DNA of 64,000 bases. It comes from Teichococcus coralli. GTDB taxonomy: Bacteria; Pseudomonadota; Alphaproteobacteria; Acetobacterales; Acetobacteraceae. Position 1 is the stretch's first letter, and each line of letters begins with the position of its first letter. The notes below the pieces were generated by a model. It searched no databases. It was given only the letters and a program-made list of their open reading frames with translations, and had not been told where the DNA came from. Both the position numbers and the translations under genes were made by a program. Shown here one piece after another: positions 27,762 to 36,779 of the stretch. The stretch covers positions 1 through 64,000 of the forward strand of contig NZ_SNVJ01000005.1 of the NCBI RefSeq assembly GCF_009829925.1. Direction: 5' to 3'.

Positions 27762-28568
27762 ATGGCTGCTGACAACGAATCATCCGCCGGTGGCGTGCAG
27801 GGTGGCGTCGAGGGCGCGACGCCCAGCCTGGAGGTGGCCGGCGCCGTCGCCACCATCCGCCTGAACCGTCCGCGCCACCACAACCGCCTGGAGCCGGAGG
27901 ACCTGCTGCGCCTGGTGCAGCTGCTGGACCGGGTGGAGGCGGATGATGCCCTCCGTGTCCTGGTGCTCACCGGCGCCGGGCGTTCCTTCAGCGCCGGCTA
28001 CAACATCGGCAAGCTCGGCCGCGGGGCGGGTCCGGAGACCCCTGAGTTTGGCACCGTGGGCGACCGCCTCGAGCGCTGCCGCCTGCCGACGATCTGCGCC
28101 CTCAACGGCAGCGTCTATGGCGGCGCGGTGGACCTCGCCATGGCCGCGGACTTCCGCATCGGCGCCGCCGGCATGTCGCTGACCATGCCGGCCGCAAGGC
28201 TGGGCCTGCACTACTACCCCAGCGGACTGCAACGGGCCGTCGCGCGCATTGGCCTGGGGGCGGCCAAGCGGATCTTCCTGCTGGCCGAGCCCGTCGGCAC
28301 CGACGAGCTGCTGCGCATCGGCTTCCTGGACGAGGCGGTTCCGGCCGAGGCGCTGCAGGCCCATGTCGCCGCCCGGGCGGCGCTGCTGGCCGGGCACGCG
28401 CCGCTGGCCGTGCAGGGCATGAAGGCGGCGCTGAACGCCTTCGCACGGGGCGACGCCGATTTCGCGGCGATCGACACCCGCCACCAGCAGTCGCAGCGCT
28501 CCGCCGACCTCGCGGAGGGGCGTGCCGCCTGGCTGGAAAAGCGCGCGCCGCGCTTCGCCGGGCGCTAG
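27762..28568 (+). CDS. Enoyl-CoA hydratase/isomerase family protein
   Basis: A 268-residue crotonase-fold protein. The oxyanion-hole segments are F-S-A-G-Y-N-I and G-S-V-Y-G-G-A-V-D-L-A-M-A-A-D. The second differs from the usual G-x-A-x-G-G-G in that Val-Tyr replaces Ala-x. The catalytic Glu of classical hydratases is not obvious in M-P-A-A-R-L-G-L-H-Y-Y, so the reaction (hydration, isomerisation, hydrolysis) is unclear. C-G-G-A-G-G lies 12 nt upstream of the start. It stands alone between divergent and convergent neighbours. Confidence 0.83.
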   Translation: MAADNESSAGGVQGGVEGATPSLEVAGAVATIRLNRPRHHNRLEPEDLLRLVQLLDRVEADDALRVLVLTGAGRSFSAGYNIGKLGRGAGPETPEFGTVGDRLERCRLPTICALNGSVYGGAVDLAMAADFRIGAAGMSLTMPAARLGLHYYPSGLQRAVARIGLGAAKRIFLLAEPVGTDELLRIGFLDEAVPAEALQAHVAARAALLAGHAPLAVQGMKAALNAFARGDADFAAIDTRHQQSQRSADLAEGRAAWLEKRAPRFAGR

Positions 28569-28575
28569 AGCAGCT

Positions 28576-28672
28576 CCCGTTCCGATGGCATCATCGGGAC
28601 GGGTGAAGATGCTCGTTAAAACAAACGGCTAGAGCGTTTCCCGTGCGCCAGGATGAACCGAAAATGCTCTAG
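28576..28672. repeat. Two palindromic units of an intergenic repeat
   Basis: The convergent gap holds two hairpins. One is CCCGTTCCGATG paired with CATCGGGACGGG (28576-28603). The other is CTAGAGCGTTTC paired with AAAATGCTCTAG (28629-28672), joined by GTTAAAACAAACGG. The C-T-A-G-A-G-C ends and the AAAACAAA linker resemble repeats common between genes in alphaproteobacteria. They may also terminate both transcripts. Confidence 0.55.
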
Positions 28673-28688
28673 GCGAGGGGGAGCCGCC

Positions 28689-29237
28689 TCAGTTGTTCCG
28701 CAGGTTGTCCTGCCGGGCCATCTCGGCGTTCACCGCGCCTGCCGCCTCGGCGCTGCGCGGTAGCCGCGGCATGCTGGCCAGCAGGCGCAGCGTCTCCGCC
28801 CCGCCGCGGCTGAAGGCCGGCGCCTGCAGCGCCGCCTCGGCGGTGGCGCGGCTGCCGTGGTCCAGCGCCTCCGCGGCCTGGCGCAGCGATCCCATGACCG
28901 CCTCCGCCGGCGCCCCTTCATGGATGCCGAGGTAGTTGCGCGCCTCCCGGCGAGCCCACTCCATCTGCGTCATCACGGTGGGCGAGGTCTTGGCGGACCA
29001 GTAGGGATCGTTCACCAGGGCGTCCGCCAGGAACTCGATCTGGACAACCGCCAAGGCGGCGCGGCCGGGCTGCCCCTGCCACTTGGACAGGTCGCCGAAC
29101 TGGAAGGGGGCGTTCAGCGCCGCCCCGCGCACCGAGCTGCCGGCGCCAAACAGGTAGGAACGTGCCGGATCCGCCGAATAGCAGGCGGCGAGAAGGGCAG
29201 GGAGGCCAAGGGCGGCGAGCAGGGTGCGGCGGTTCAT
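28689..29237 (-). CDS. Putative lipoprotein
   Basis: A 182-residue protein with a lipoprotein signal: MNRRTLLAALGLPALLAAC, Cys at residue 19 in a clear lipobox (L-L-A-A-C). The mature part is mostly helical with no family I recognise. It includes a stretch resembling a short helix bundle (Q-I-E-F-L-A-D-A-L-V near residue 68) and Ala-rich repeats. It would be anchored in the inner or outer membrane. The gene is divergent from hisZ. Confidence 0.75.
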   Translation of the reverse strand: MNRRTLLAALGLPALLAACYSADPARSYLFGAGSSVRGAALNAPFQFGDLSKWQGQPGRAALAVVQIEFLADALVNDPYWSAKTSPTVMTQMEWARREARNYLGIHEGAPAEAVMGSLRQAAEALDHGSRATAEAALQAPAFSRGGAETLRLLASMPRLPRSAEAAGAVNAEMARQDNLRNN

Positions 29238-29393
29238 GCACGCCAGATGGGACCATCCGCGCCGCGCTGAAGGCAGATCTGCTTCACGCTCCCGCGCGCG
29301 ATCCGCCCTTGCCCCCGCCGCGCGGCGCTGCCACACACGCGCCGTCCGAACCCTCTTGCGCCGCGCCTCCCCGGCGCCACGGCCAGCGGAACC

Positions 29394-30539
29394 ATGACCG
29401 AAGACCTGCCCAACCCCGCCCTGCTGCCCTCCGGCCTCGCCGACCTCCTGCCGCCCGAGGCGGCGCGCGAGGCGGACATGGTCGAGGCGATGCTCGCGGT
29501 GTTCGTGGGGCAGGGCTATGAGCGGGTGAAGCCGCCGCTGCTGGAGTTCGAGGATTCCCTGCTGGCCGGCTCCGGCGCCGCGGTCGCCGACCAGACCTTC
29601 CGCCTCATGGACCCGGACAGCCATCGCATGATGGGGCTGCGTGCCGACATCACGCCGCAGGTGGCGCGCATCGCCGCCACGCGGCTGGCGGATGTTCCGC
29701 GTCCGCTGCGGCTCTCCTATTCCGGCCAGGTCCTGCGCATCCACGGCAGCCAGCTCGCGCCCGAGCGGCAGGTGCCGCAGGCCGGCATTGAGCTGATCGG
29801 CGTGGATTGTGCCGAGGCGGATGCCGAGGTGGCGCTGATCGCCACCGCGGCGCTGGCCGAGGTGGGCATCACCGCTCCCAGCCTGGACATCACGCTGCCC
29901 ACCATGGCCCCCGCCCTGCTGGACGCGGCCGGCGTGCACGGCGACCTGCGCCGCAAGCTTGCCCGCGCGCTGGACCGCAAGGACGCGGCGGCGGTGCGCG
30001 AGCTGGCGACCATGGCAGGGCCGCCGGCCATTGGACTGCCGGCGCTGCTGACCGCCGCCGGACCGGCCGACCGTGCCCTGGCCGCGCTTCAGGAGGCTGA
30101 CCTGCCGCCTGCCGCCCGCGCCATCGCCGACAATGCCGCGGCCATCGTGGCGGTGATCCGCGCCCGCGCGCCGGAACTGCACATCACGCTGGACCCGGTG
30201 GAGTTCCGCGGCCTTCAGTACCATGTGGGGGTGGCCTTCACCCTCTACGGCCCCGGCACCGCCGGGGAGCTGGCGCGGGGCGGCCGCTACCGCTCCGGCG
30301 ACGAGGCGGCGACCGGCATGACGCTCTATCTGGACGCGGTGCGCCGCGCCGCGCCGGTGCCGCCGGAGGCGCCGCGCGTCTTCATCCCGCTCGGCGCCGA
30401 TCCGGCGGCGGCGGCGGGCCTCAGGGCCCAGGGTTTCGTCACGGTGGCGGCGCTGACCCCCGCCGACACGCCGCAGCGCCTGCGCTGCGGCCATATCCTG
30501 CGCGGAAACAGCGCCGCGCCGATCGAGGAGAGTGTTTAG
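29394..30539 (+). CDS. hisZ: ATP phosphoribosyltransferase regulatory subunit
   Basis: A 381-residue paralogue of histidyl-tRNA synthetase that lacks the anticodon domain and works with the short form of HisG in the first step of histidine synthesis. Features include [13 protein letters not shown] near the start, [14 protein letters not shown] and a truncated C-terminus. It lies 2 nt upstream of purA, an arrangement found in other alphaproteobacteria. The hisG partner is not in the window. Confidence 0.92.
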   Translation: MTEDLPNPALLPSGLADLLPPEAAREADMVEAMLAVFVGQGYERVKPPLLEFEDSLLAGSGAAVADQTFRLMDPDSHRMMGLRADITPQVARIAATRLADVPRPLRLSYSGQVLRIHGSQLAPERQVPQAGIELIGVDCAEADAEVALIATAALAEVGITAPSLDITLPTMAPALLDAAGVHGDLRRKLARALDRKDAAAVRELATMAGPPAIGLPALLTAAGPADRALAALQEADLPPAARAIADNAAAIVAVIRARAPELHITLDPVEFRGLQYHVGVAFTLYGPGTAGELARGGRYRSGDEAATGMTLYLDAVRRAAPVPPEAPRVFIPLGADPAAAAGLRAQGFVTVAALTPADTPQRLRCGHILRGNSAAPIEESV

Positions 30540-30541
30540 CC

Positions 30542-31831
30542 ATGGCCAATGTCGCCGTGATCGGCGCCCAGTGGGGTGACGAGGGCAAGGGCAAGGTGGT
30601 GGACTGGCTGGCAAGCCGGGCCGACATCGTCGTGCGCTTCCAGGGCGGCCACAATGCCGGCCATACGCTGGTGGTGGGCAACCAGACCTACAAGCTGTCG
30701 CTGCTGCCCTCGGGCGTGGTTCGCGGCAAGCTCGGCGTCATCGGCAACGGCGTGGTGCTGGACCCGGACGCGCTGCTCGGCGAGATCTCGCGCGTGCGCG
30801 GGCAGGGCCTCGACGTCGGGCCGCACAACCTGCGCATCGCCGAGAACGTGCCGCTGATCCTGCCGCTGCACCCGGCCATCGACAAGGCGCGCGAGGAAGC
30901 GCGCGGCGAGCGCAAGATCGGCACCACCGGCCGCGGCATCGGCCCGGCCTACGAGGACAAGGTGGCCCGCCGCGCCATCCGCCTCTGCGACCTCGCCGAG
31001 CCCGAAACGCTGTCGTCCAAGCTCGACGAGCTGCTGCTGCACCACAACACTTTGTTGAAGGGCCTCGGCGCCGAGACCTTCGAGAAGCAGGACCTGCTGG
31101 ACCGCCTGCTGGCGCTGGCGCCGAAGCTGCTGCCCTATGCCGAGGCGGTGTGGGAGCGGCTGGACGAGGCGCGCCACAAGAACAGCCGCGTGCTGTTCGA
31201 GGGGGCGCAGGCCGTCATGCTGGATGTGGACCACGGCACCTACCCCTTCGTCACCTCCTCCAACACGGTGGCGGGCAGCGCGGCGGCCGGCTCCGGCATC
31301 GGGCCGCACAACATCGGCACCGTGCTGGGCATCGCCAAGGCCTACACCACCCGTGTCGGCTCCGGGCCGTTCCCGACCGAGCTGCATGACGACACCGGCA
31401 AGCGCCTGGGCGAGCGCGGCCGCGAGTTCGGCACCGTGACGGGCCGGCCGCGCCGCTGCGGCTGGTTCGACGCTTGCCTGGTGCGCCAGGCGGTGAAGGT
31501 CGGCGGCGTGCAGGGCCTCGCGCTCACCAAGCTGGACGTGCTGGACGGCCTGCCCGAGCTGAAGATCTGCACAGGCTACCGGATCGACGGCGAGGTGGTG
31601 AAGCGCCTGCCCGCCGCCGCCGCCGCCCAGGCCAAGGCCGAGCCGATCTACGAGACGCTGGAAGGCTGGAGCCAGTCCACCATGGGCGCCCGCTCCTGGG
31701 CCGAGCTGCCGGCCACCGCCATCAAGTACGTCAAGCGCATCGAGGAACTGGTGGAGGCGCCCGTCACGCTGCTCTCCACCTCGCCGGAACGCGACGACAC
31801 CATCCTGGTGAGCGACCCCTTCGCGGGGTGA
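30542..31831 (+). CDS. purA: Adenylosuccinate synthetase
   Basis: A 429-residue GTP-dependent enzyme joining IMP and aspartate in AMP synthesis. The P-loop-like GDEGKGK is at residues 12-18, with catalytic Asp13 and the H-N-A-G-H-T segment with His41. [10 protein letters not shown] and the C-terminal S-T-S-P-E-R-D-D are as in the family. It is translated immediately after hisZ. Confidence 0.96.
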   Translation: MANVAVIGAQWGDEGKGKVVDWLASRADIVVRFQGGHNAGHTLVVGNQTYKLSLLPSGVVRGKLGVIGNGVVLDPDALLGEISRVRGQGLDVGPHNLRIAENVPLILPLHPAIDKAREEARGERKIGTTGRGIGPAYEDKVARRAIRLCDLAEPETLSSKLDELLLHHNTLLKGLGAETFEKQDLLDRLLALAPKLLPYAEAVWERLDEARHKNSRVLFEGAQAVMLDVDHGTYPFVTSSNTVAGSAAAGSGIGPHNIGTVLGIAKAYTTRVGSGPFPTELHDDTGKRLGERGREFGTVTGRPRRCGWFDACLVRQAVKVGGVQGLALTKLDVLDGLPELKICTGYRIDGEVVKRLPAAAAAQAKAEPIYETLEGWSQSTMGARSWAELPATAIKYVKRIEELVEAPVTLLSTSPERDDTILVSDPFAG

Positions 31832-31916
31832 GGGGAGGGGACGCCCTCCCCGGCCGGCCAGGGGAAGGCGCCGCCTTCCCCCGGACCCCCATCCGCCAGG
31901 AGGCTGAGCCTCCTGG
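31832..31916. repeat. Tandem palindromes after purA (repeat/terminator)
   Basis: Three successive inverted repeats follow the purA stop codon: GGGGAGGGGACGCCCTCCCC (31831-31850), a perfect 10-bp repeat GGGGAAGGCG with complement (31861-31881) and a perfect 10-bp repeat CCAGGAGGCT with complement (31896-31916). Such alternating palindromes are typical of repetitive extragenic elements and also stop transcription. The remaining bases to 32100 hold nothing recognisable. Confidence 0.55.
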
Positions 31917-32100
31917 ACCTCAATTAGATGAGGATTCTGGGAGCGGAGCATCTGGTCGTCGATCCTCTGACCGATGTTGGCCGGTAGCGGAATGGCGGCT
32001 CTGAGGGACGCGACGGGGCAGAAGCAGACCTTCTTGCCCGTAAGGGGCTAGCACCGGATGCGCCCCACAGGAGCTCTGCTAGGCCTCCAACTGGGCGTGA

Positions 32101-33108
32101 TTACCTGCCCGGCTGAGCCAAAGAAAAGGAAAGCGTCACCCAGGCATTCCATCCTTCGGGACGATTCTGGGCAGCGAACTCGCCGTACGCCTTGACGTTC
32201 AGGTAAGCGTTGATCCGCTCCCCGATGCGGAACATGTAGCCGATCTGCGGTCCGACGCCCGCGACGCGCGACTTGAAGTCGCCGAGCCGCGCTCCCTCGC
32301 CGCTGTCGCCAGTGATCTGGTTGTAGAGGTAACCGACGGCGCCGACGTGCAGCCGCTCGTTGATGAAGTACGAGGCGCCCCAATCCAGGTGCATATCGAT
32401 GCCGTTCCTGTACTCGGTGTCGGGGTTCTCGAAGTTGTAGGTGAAGCCCAGAACCGCCGAGAACTCCAGCTCGCTCTTCGGGTCGAAGTAGGTGTAGCCG
32501 CCGCCCCCATCGATTGCGGCGTGCCCCGTGCCGAGATTTGCGAGGCGGTTTGGGTTGTAGGCGCCGACAGGTATGCCGCCGGTTCCATAGGCCAGAAAGT
32601 TGTGGACGCCCTGGTTCCACTTGAGGGTGAACTGGGGGTAGAGGTCGCCGAAGGCTGTGCGGGCATCGCTTCGTTCGCCGGAGATCGTGTTGCCGCGTGG
32701 GCCTGTGAGCGTCGCATCTACGGAGGCTTCCGAGCGCCCCGCAATGCCGGTGAGGCTGAGTGCCGCCTGCGCCCCGAGAAACGGGGTCTCAAAGGTGTAG
32801 GTCGGGCCGAAGAAGACGCCGTCGACCCTGGCTGAGAGGCCACTCTCGAACCGGCCGCCACGCAGGAAGGTCCTGCCGCCGCCGCCATCGACTGAGGTGT
32901 GGTTGTAGACCGTGGCCCATGACCATCCCGCCTCCCCTGGCACAGCCGCGAGGCTGCCGTAGAGCCCGGGTGCCCAGAAGCTGACGCCGCCTTCATCAGC
33001 ATGGGAAGCGGTGGAAGTCACGACCCCGCCAAGGGCCACGAGGAGCGCCGCGCTTGGACTCCACCCCCTGCTGGGGTCGTTCCTGAACGGCGCCGGTGCC
33101 GTGCTCAC
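32101..33108 (-). CDS. Outer-membrane protein of the MetA-type (phenol degradation) transporter family
   Basis: A 335-residue predicted beta-barrel. A signal sequence ends near A-S-H-A-D-E (about residue 37). The mature start F-W-A-P-G-L-Y-G-S-L-A-A-V and repeated amphipathic strands with aromatic girdles match the Phenol_MetA_deg family. The last residue run W-V-T-L-S-F-S-L lacks a terminal Phe but looks like a final strand. Members are thought to admit hydrophobic or aromatic compounds. It is translationally coupled (4-nt overlap) to a sulfatase, so it may import that enzyme's substrate or product. Confidence 0.75.
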   Translation of the reverse strand: MSTAPAPFRNDPSRGWSPSAALLVALGGVVTSTASHADEGGVSFWAPGLYGSLAAVPGEAGWSWATVYNHTSVDGGGGRTFLRGGRFESGLSARVDGVFFGPTYTFETPFLGAQAALSLTGIAGRSEASVDATLTGPRGNTISGERSDARTAFGDLYPQFTLKWNQGVHNFLAYGTGGIPVGAYNPNRLANLGTGHAAIDGGGGYTYFDPKSELEFSAVLGFTYNFENPDTEYRNGIDMHLDWGASYFINERLHVGAVGYLYNQITGDSGEGARLGDFKSRVAGVGPQIGYMFRIGERINAYLNVKAYGEFAAQNRPEGWNAWVTLSFSLAQPGR

Positions 33109-34634
33109 CCACTCTTCCCCGGCCTATAGGGGTCGGCTGCCCCCATGGGGATGGGAGGGTGCTCCTTCAGGCTCTGCTGGAAGGGGGTGAGGGCCGCAAA
33201 GATGCCATGCACCACCCAGCCATGCGTGAATCCCGTCGGCAGGCTTTCATCCGGGCGCTCCTGCGGAGTGATGTCCAGGTTGAACAGCTTGACGCCGCCT
33301 CCGAGCCGCTGCGGCGCGTCGTCCATGCGCTCCTGCCAGACGAAGTGGAGCTTCCAGTTGCGCCATTTCACGGCGAAAAGCTCGTTGTTGACATAGACCG
33401 GGAACCATTCGCGGACCGAGGTCTCCTGGCGACCCAGAAGGAAGCTGGTCTGGTCCAGGCCGTCGATCGGCCGGTCCTGCGGGATCTCCGCTCCGGCGAT
33501 GCGGGCCAGCGTGGTGAAGAGATCCGCGATGTGCACGATCTCGTTGCTCACGCGCCCTTCGGGAACCCGGCCCGGCCAGCGAATAATGAAGGGTGTGCGC
33601 AGCGAGCCTTCCATGGCTGTGAAGTAGGAGCCAGACCACGGGCCCGCCCAGCCTCGCCACGGATAGGTTTCTTCCGGCCCGTTGTCGCTGGTGAAGACAA
33701 AGACGGTGTTGTCTTGGACGCCCATTTCGGCCACCGCATCGAGGATCTGCCCGACGCTCCAGTCCATCTGGGCCAGCACGTCTGCCCAGTCGCCTCGTCC
33801 CGTCTTGCCCGCGAACTGCTTCGACGGCTCGGTTGGCGCGTGGACGAGGGTGAACGGCACGTAGGCGAAGAAGGGGCGTCCGGCCTGCACGCTGCGCTTC
33901 ATGAAGTCGATGGTCTTGGTCGTGAGCTCAAGATCAATCTCCCGACGGGCGTTATCGTCGTAGACCTTGATGCCCCGCGCCTTCTCTCCTCGGCGCCCCT
34001 CCATGACTTGCTCCAGGTGTGCCAGCTTGGCGTCAAAGCCCGCCTGTTGCGGCCAAAAGCTCTCGTCGCTCGAATTTGGTATGCCGTACCACTCGTCAAA
34101 GCCGCGGTCGTGAGGGTAGCGACCCTCGCTGTCGCCCAGGTGCCACTTGCCGAAGATGCCGGTGGCGTAGCCTTGCGAAGACAGCAGATCCGGCAGGGTG
34201 ACCTCCCACCGCACAGGGCCGTAAGGGCGGCCGTCAATCGGAACGCTGTAGGTACCGGAGCGGATCGGGTGCCTGCCCGTAATGAAGGCGGAGCGCGATG
34301 GCGTGCACTGCGGCTCGACATTGAAGTTCAACAGCCGCGTCCCCTCGGCGGCCAAGCGGTCTATCCTGGGCGTCGGGGCACCGCGGAGGATGCCACCACC
34401 GTAACAGCCGAGCTCGCCATAGCCCAGGTTGTCGGCCAGGATGAAGATGATGTTCGGCTTCTGCCCACCCTGCTGGCTCTGCTGTGCTCGCACGGATCTG
34501 CTCGAGGCGGCAGAACCCACAGCCAACGCCCCAACAAGTGCGGAGCCACTCAACAGCAGGCTTCGCCTGCTACCGTCGCCGCTTCTTCGCTGGGGCCCTG
34601 ACGAAACATCTATGGTGACGCGTTCCTGGGGCAT
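33105..34634 (-). CDS. Exported arylsulfatase-type sulfatase
   Basis: A 509-residue type I sulfatase. The formylglycine motif C-T-P-S-R followed by S-A-F-I-T-G-R is present, so the Cys needs conversion by a formylglycine-generating enzyme (none in the window). The N-terminal metal motif is I-F-I-L-A-D-N (D-D in most sulfatases, D-N here), and V-F-T-S-D-N-G-P is the second metal site. A twin-arginine-like signal (S-R-R-S-L-L-L-S-G) precedes a hydrophobic stretch ending near residue 50, consistent with Tat export. It releases sulfate from a sulfate ester in the periplasm. Confidence 0.85.
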   Translation of the reverse strand: MPQERVTIDVSSGPQRRSGDGSRRSLLLSGSALVGALAVGSAASSRSVRAQQSQQGGQKPNIIFILADNLGYGELGCYGGGILRGAPTPRIDRLAAEGTRLLNFNVEPQCTPSRSAFITGRHPIRSGTYSVPIDGRPYGPVRWEVTLPDLLSSQGYATGIFGKWHLGDSEGRYPHDRGFDEWYGIPNSSDESFWPQQAGFDAKLAHLEQVMEGRRGEKARGIKVYDDNARREIDLELTTKTIDFMKRSVQAGRPFFAYVPFTLVHAPTEPSKQFAGKTGRGDWADVLAQMDWSVGQILDAVAEMGVQDNTVFVFTSDNGPEETYPWRGWAGPWSGSYFTAMEGSLRTPFIIRWPGRVPEGRVSNEIVHIADLFTTLARIAGAEIPQDRPIDGLDQTSFLLGRQETSVREWFPVYVNNELFAVKWRNWKLHFVWQERMDDAPQRLGGGVKLFNLDITPQERPDESLPTGFTHGWVVHGIFAALTPFQQSLKEHPPIPMGAADPYRPGKSG

Positions 34635-34844
34635 CCATAGCCTCCCGCAGCGTGCCGCCGCTGCGCAGGGACTTACGCTTACGATCCAAGGAACCTAGCG
34701 AAAGAAGGGTTCGAGGAGCCATACAGGAAAACCCTGGGATCTTCGGAAGATTTCCGCTTCTGAGAACACGCAATGTGCGACGTGACGTCTAAGATGGGCG
34801 CAAGGCAGACCTCAGGGGCGGTTCATTCCTCACCCATGCCTATC
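34635..34844. other. Intergenic region upstream of the sulfatase operon
   Basis: This divergent gap has clearly lower GC than the flanks and must hold the sulfatase promoter. I see no gene, and no repeat beyond short palindromes. Confidence 0.5.
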
Positions 34845-34871
34845 TTGACAACAGGACCAAATTCCTATTAC
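34845..34871 (+). promoter_or_regulatory. Putative sigma-70-type promoter of the transposase-like gene
   Basis: TTGACA (34845-34850) and TATTAC (34866-34871) are separated by 15 nt, shorter than the usual 17, and lie 29 nt before the start codon. A perfect -35 box is unusual in this GC-rich sequence. Confidence 0.45.
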
Positions 34872-34900
34872 CCTCCGCTCCCCCCACCCGGAGCGGCCCC

Positions 34901-35467
34901 ATGTCCCGCCTCACGCCCCCAACCCTCTGGACCCCGCTTTCCGACACCGCCTGGGCCGCCCTCCAGCCCTTCCTGCCCGCGCTCTCCCCGCAAGGCCGCC
35001 GCACCGCCGACCCGCGCGCCCGGCTCGATGCCATCTTCCACCTCGCCCAGCTCCCCGGCGCCCCCTGGCGCGACCTGCCGGAGCGCTACGGCAACCCCGC
35101 CACCGTCGCCCGCTTCTTCCGCCGCCTGACCCATGCCGGGTTCTGGCACGGCCTGCTGCGGGGGCTGGCCAAGGCGCCGCCCGGCCATCCGCTCCGCGCC
35201 GTGGAATACGCCATCTGCCGTGCCTGCCGCCGCGCCGCGCGCCTCGGCGGCCTGCCGCTGCTGGCACTGATCCGCCGCCTCGGCCTACGCTCCGCCCTGG
35301 CCGCACCCCCCTGGCTGCTGCCCGATCCGCTTTTGTCCGAAACTCTCGCCCGCCTTCCGCTCGGCCCGCGCGCCGCGCCCGAAACGCTGCGCAGCCTGCT
35401 CCGCCTGCTGCGGGACGCCGGCGGACGCGCCCGCATCCCGCGCTCCGTCCGCCTGGCCTGGCCATGA
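34901..35467 (+). CDS. Solo DUF4096 (IS5-type transposase N-domain) protein
   Basis: A 188-residue protein. Residues 10-80 match the DUF4096 domain that precedes the DDE domain in IS5-family transposases: L-S-D-T-A-W-A-A-L-Q-P-F-L-P, G-R-R-T-A-D-P-R-A-R-L-D-A-I-F and A-P-W-R-D-L-P-E-R-Y-G. The DDE catalytic domain is absent, replaced by about 100 Arg/Leu/Pro-rich residues. No inverted terminal repeats were found around the gene. It has GC content and codon use like the host. It may be a domesticated DNA-binding remnant rather than an active insertion sequence. GGAGCGG precedes the ATG. Confidence 0.65.
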   Translation: MSRLTPPTLWTPLSDTAWAALQPFLPALSPQGRRTADPRARLDAIFHLAQLPGAPWRDLPERYGNPATVARFFRRLTHAGFWHGLLRGLAKAPPGHPLRAVEYAICRACRRAARLGGLPLLALIRRLGLRSALAAPPWLLPDPLLSETLARLPLGPRAAPETLRSLLRLLRDAGGRARIPRSVRLAWP

Positions 35468-35613
35468 GCGCCATGCCCGCCCCGCCGCGCGAGTCCACCG
35501 GCCACGCCGGCCGCACCCCGAACCTGCCGCGGGTCCCGCTGGCGCTGCGCCGCGCCGGCTGCGCCCACGCCCTCCCGGCCCGCCGCCCCCGTCCCGAACC
35601 GCGCCCGACAACG

Positions 35614-35642
35614 AAAAAGGGGCGCGGCCTTCGCCGCGCCCC
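35614..35642 (-). terminator. Intrinsic terminator of rpoH
   Basis: A perfect 10-bp GC-rich stem (GGGGCGCGGC and complement, 4-nt loop) is followed on the minus strand by five T residues, directly downstream of the rpoH stop codon. Confidence 0.9.
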
Positions 35643-35667
35643 TTCTCCAGTCCCGCTGCCGGGGCAG

Positions 35668-36555
35668 TCAGTCCACCGCCAGCCGGCGCTCCATGATCTG
35701 CGTCTTCATGCTCTTCTGGAGCTTCTCAAAGGCGCGCACTTCGATCTGCCGCACCCGCTCGCGGCTGATGTTGTACTGCTGCGACAGCTCCTCCAGCGTG
35801 GTCGGCTCGTCCTTGAGCCTCCGCTCGATGAGGATGTGGCGCTCGCGCTCGTTCAGCGTCTTGAGCGCCTCGCCAAGCAGCTGGCGGCGGTTGGTGAGGT
35901 CCTGCCGTTCGGCAAGCTCCTCCTCCTGGCTTTCGCCCTCATCCACCAGCCAGTCCTGCCACTCGCCCTCGCTGTCGGCGCGCACCGGCGCGTTCAGCGA
36001 GTTGTCGGGAGAGGCGAGGCGTCGGTTCATCGACACCACGTCCTGCTCCGGCACTTGCAGCACGCGGGCGATCTTCTCGACCTGCTCAGGCTGCAGGTCG
36101 CCTTCCTCCAGCGCGGCCATTTGGCCCTTCAGCCGGCGCAGGTTGAAGAACAGCTTCTTCTGCGCGGCCGTGGTGCCCATCTTCACGAGCGACCAGGAAT
36201 GCAGGATGTACTCTTGGATCGCGGCGCGGATCCACCACATGGCATAGGTGGCCAGGCGGAAGCCCCGGTCGGGATCGAAGCGGCGGACGGCCTGCATCAT
36301 GCCGACATTGCCCTCGCTGATCAGTTCGCCGACCGGAAGGCCATAGCCACGGTAGCCCATGGCGATCTTCGCCACGAGGCGCAGATGCGAGGTGACAAGC
36401 TTATGGGCGGCCTGCTGGTCGCCATGCTCCTTCCAGTCCTTCGCCAGACGGAGTTCCTCGTCCGGCGAAAGCATGGGGAACTTGCGGATCTCCTGCAGGT
36501 AGCGGGAGAGATTGCCCTCGGGGGCAATCGGAATCATCGACGAAGTGGAAGCCAT
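35668..36555 (-). CDS. rpoH: RNA polymerase heat-shock sigma factor (sigma-32)
   Basis: A 295-residue sigma-70-family factor. Regions 1.2-2 include L-A-T-Y-A-M-W-W-I-R-A-A-I-Q-E-Y. The RpoH box that distinguishes this class is present as Q-K-K-L-F-F-N-L-R-R-L-K near residue 133. Region 4.2 has Y-N-I-S-R-E-R-V-R-Q-I-E. It directs transcription of chaperone and protease genes under heat stress. The start is placed at 36555 (AGGAGG upstream); the frame runs on 33 codons without a better site. It lies downstream of rluD, the conserved order in alphaproteobacteria. Confidence 0.95.
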   Translation of the reverse strand: MASTSSMIPIAPEGNLSRYLQEIRKFPMLSPDEELRLAKDWKEHGDQQAAHKLVTSHLRLVAKIAMGYRGYGLPVGELISEGNVGMMQAVRRFDPDRGFRLATYAMWWIRAAIQEYILHSWSLVKMGTTAAQKKLFFNLRRLKGQMAALEEGDLQPEQVEKIARVLQVPEQDVVSMNRRLASPDNSLNAPVRADSEGEWQDWLVDEGESQEEELAERQDLTNRRQLLGEALKTLNERERHILIERRLKDEPTTLEELSQQYNISRERVRQIEVRAFEKLQKSMKTQIMERRLAVD

Positions 36556-36756
36556 TCTGCATCTGCCTCCTGCACCGGCCGGGTGCTCCTGTGACAGCGA
36601 GCCCCGGAGGGTATGGTCCGGCCGTCCCCGCTGAGCCCTGGCGCGCCGCTTCATCCCCTGTCACGGGAGGGACAGCTTCGGCGGCCGCGCCTTGGTGGTG
36701 GCACCCGGCGTTGGCGACGGGTTGAACGCTACCCCGCTTCAATTGGTTTCGCAAGA

Positions 36757-36779
36757 AAATCCCGACTGTAATAGTCGGG
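36757..36779 (-). terminator. Terminator between rluD and rpoH
   Basis: A perfect 7-bp inverted repeat CCCGACT/AGTCGGG with a 5-nt loop is followed on the minus strand by ATTTTC, immediately after the rluD stop codon. The other 200 nt up to rpoH therefore probably contain a separate rpoH promoter. Confidence 0.7.

Noticed and set aside
34901-35467. An intact insertion sequence
   Set aside because: The protein lacks the DDE domain and I found no terminal inverted repeats or target duplication.
35464-36594. Plus-strand gene opposite rpoH
   Set aside because: It is the antisense of a strongly supported sigma factor gene and has no recognisable domain.
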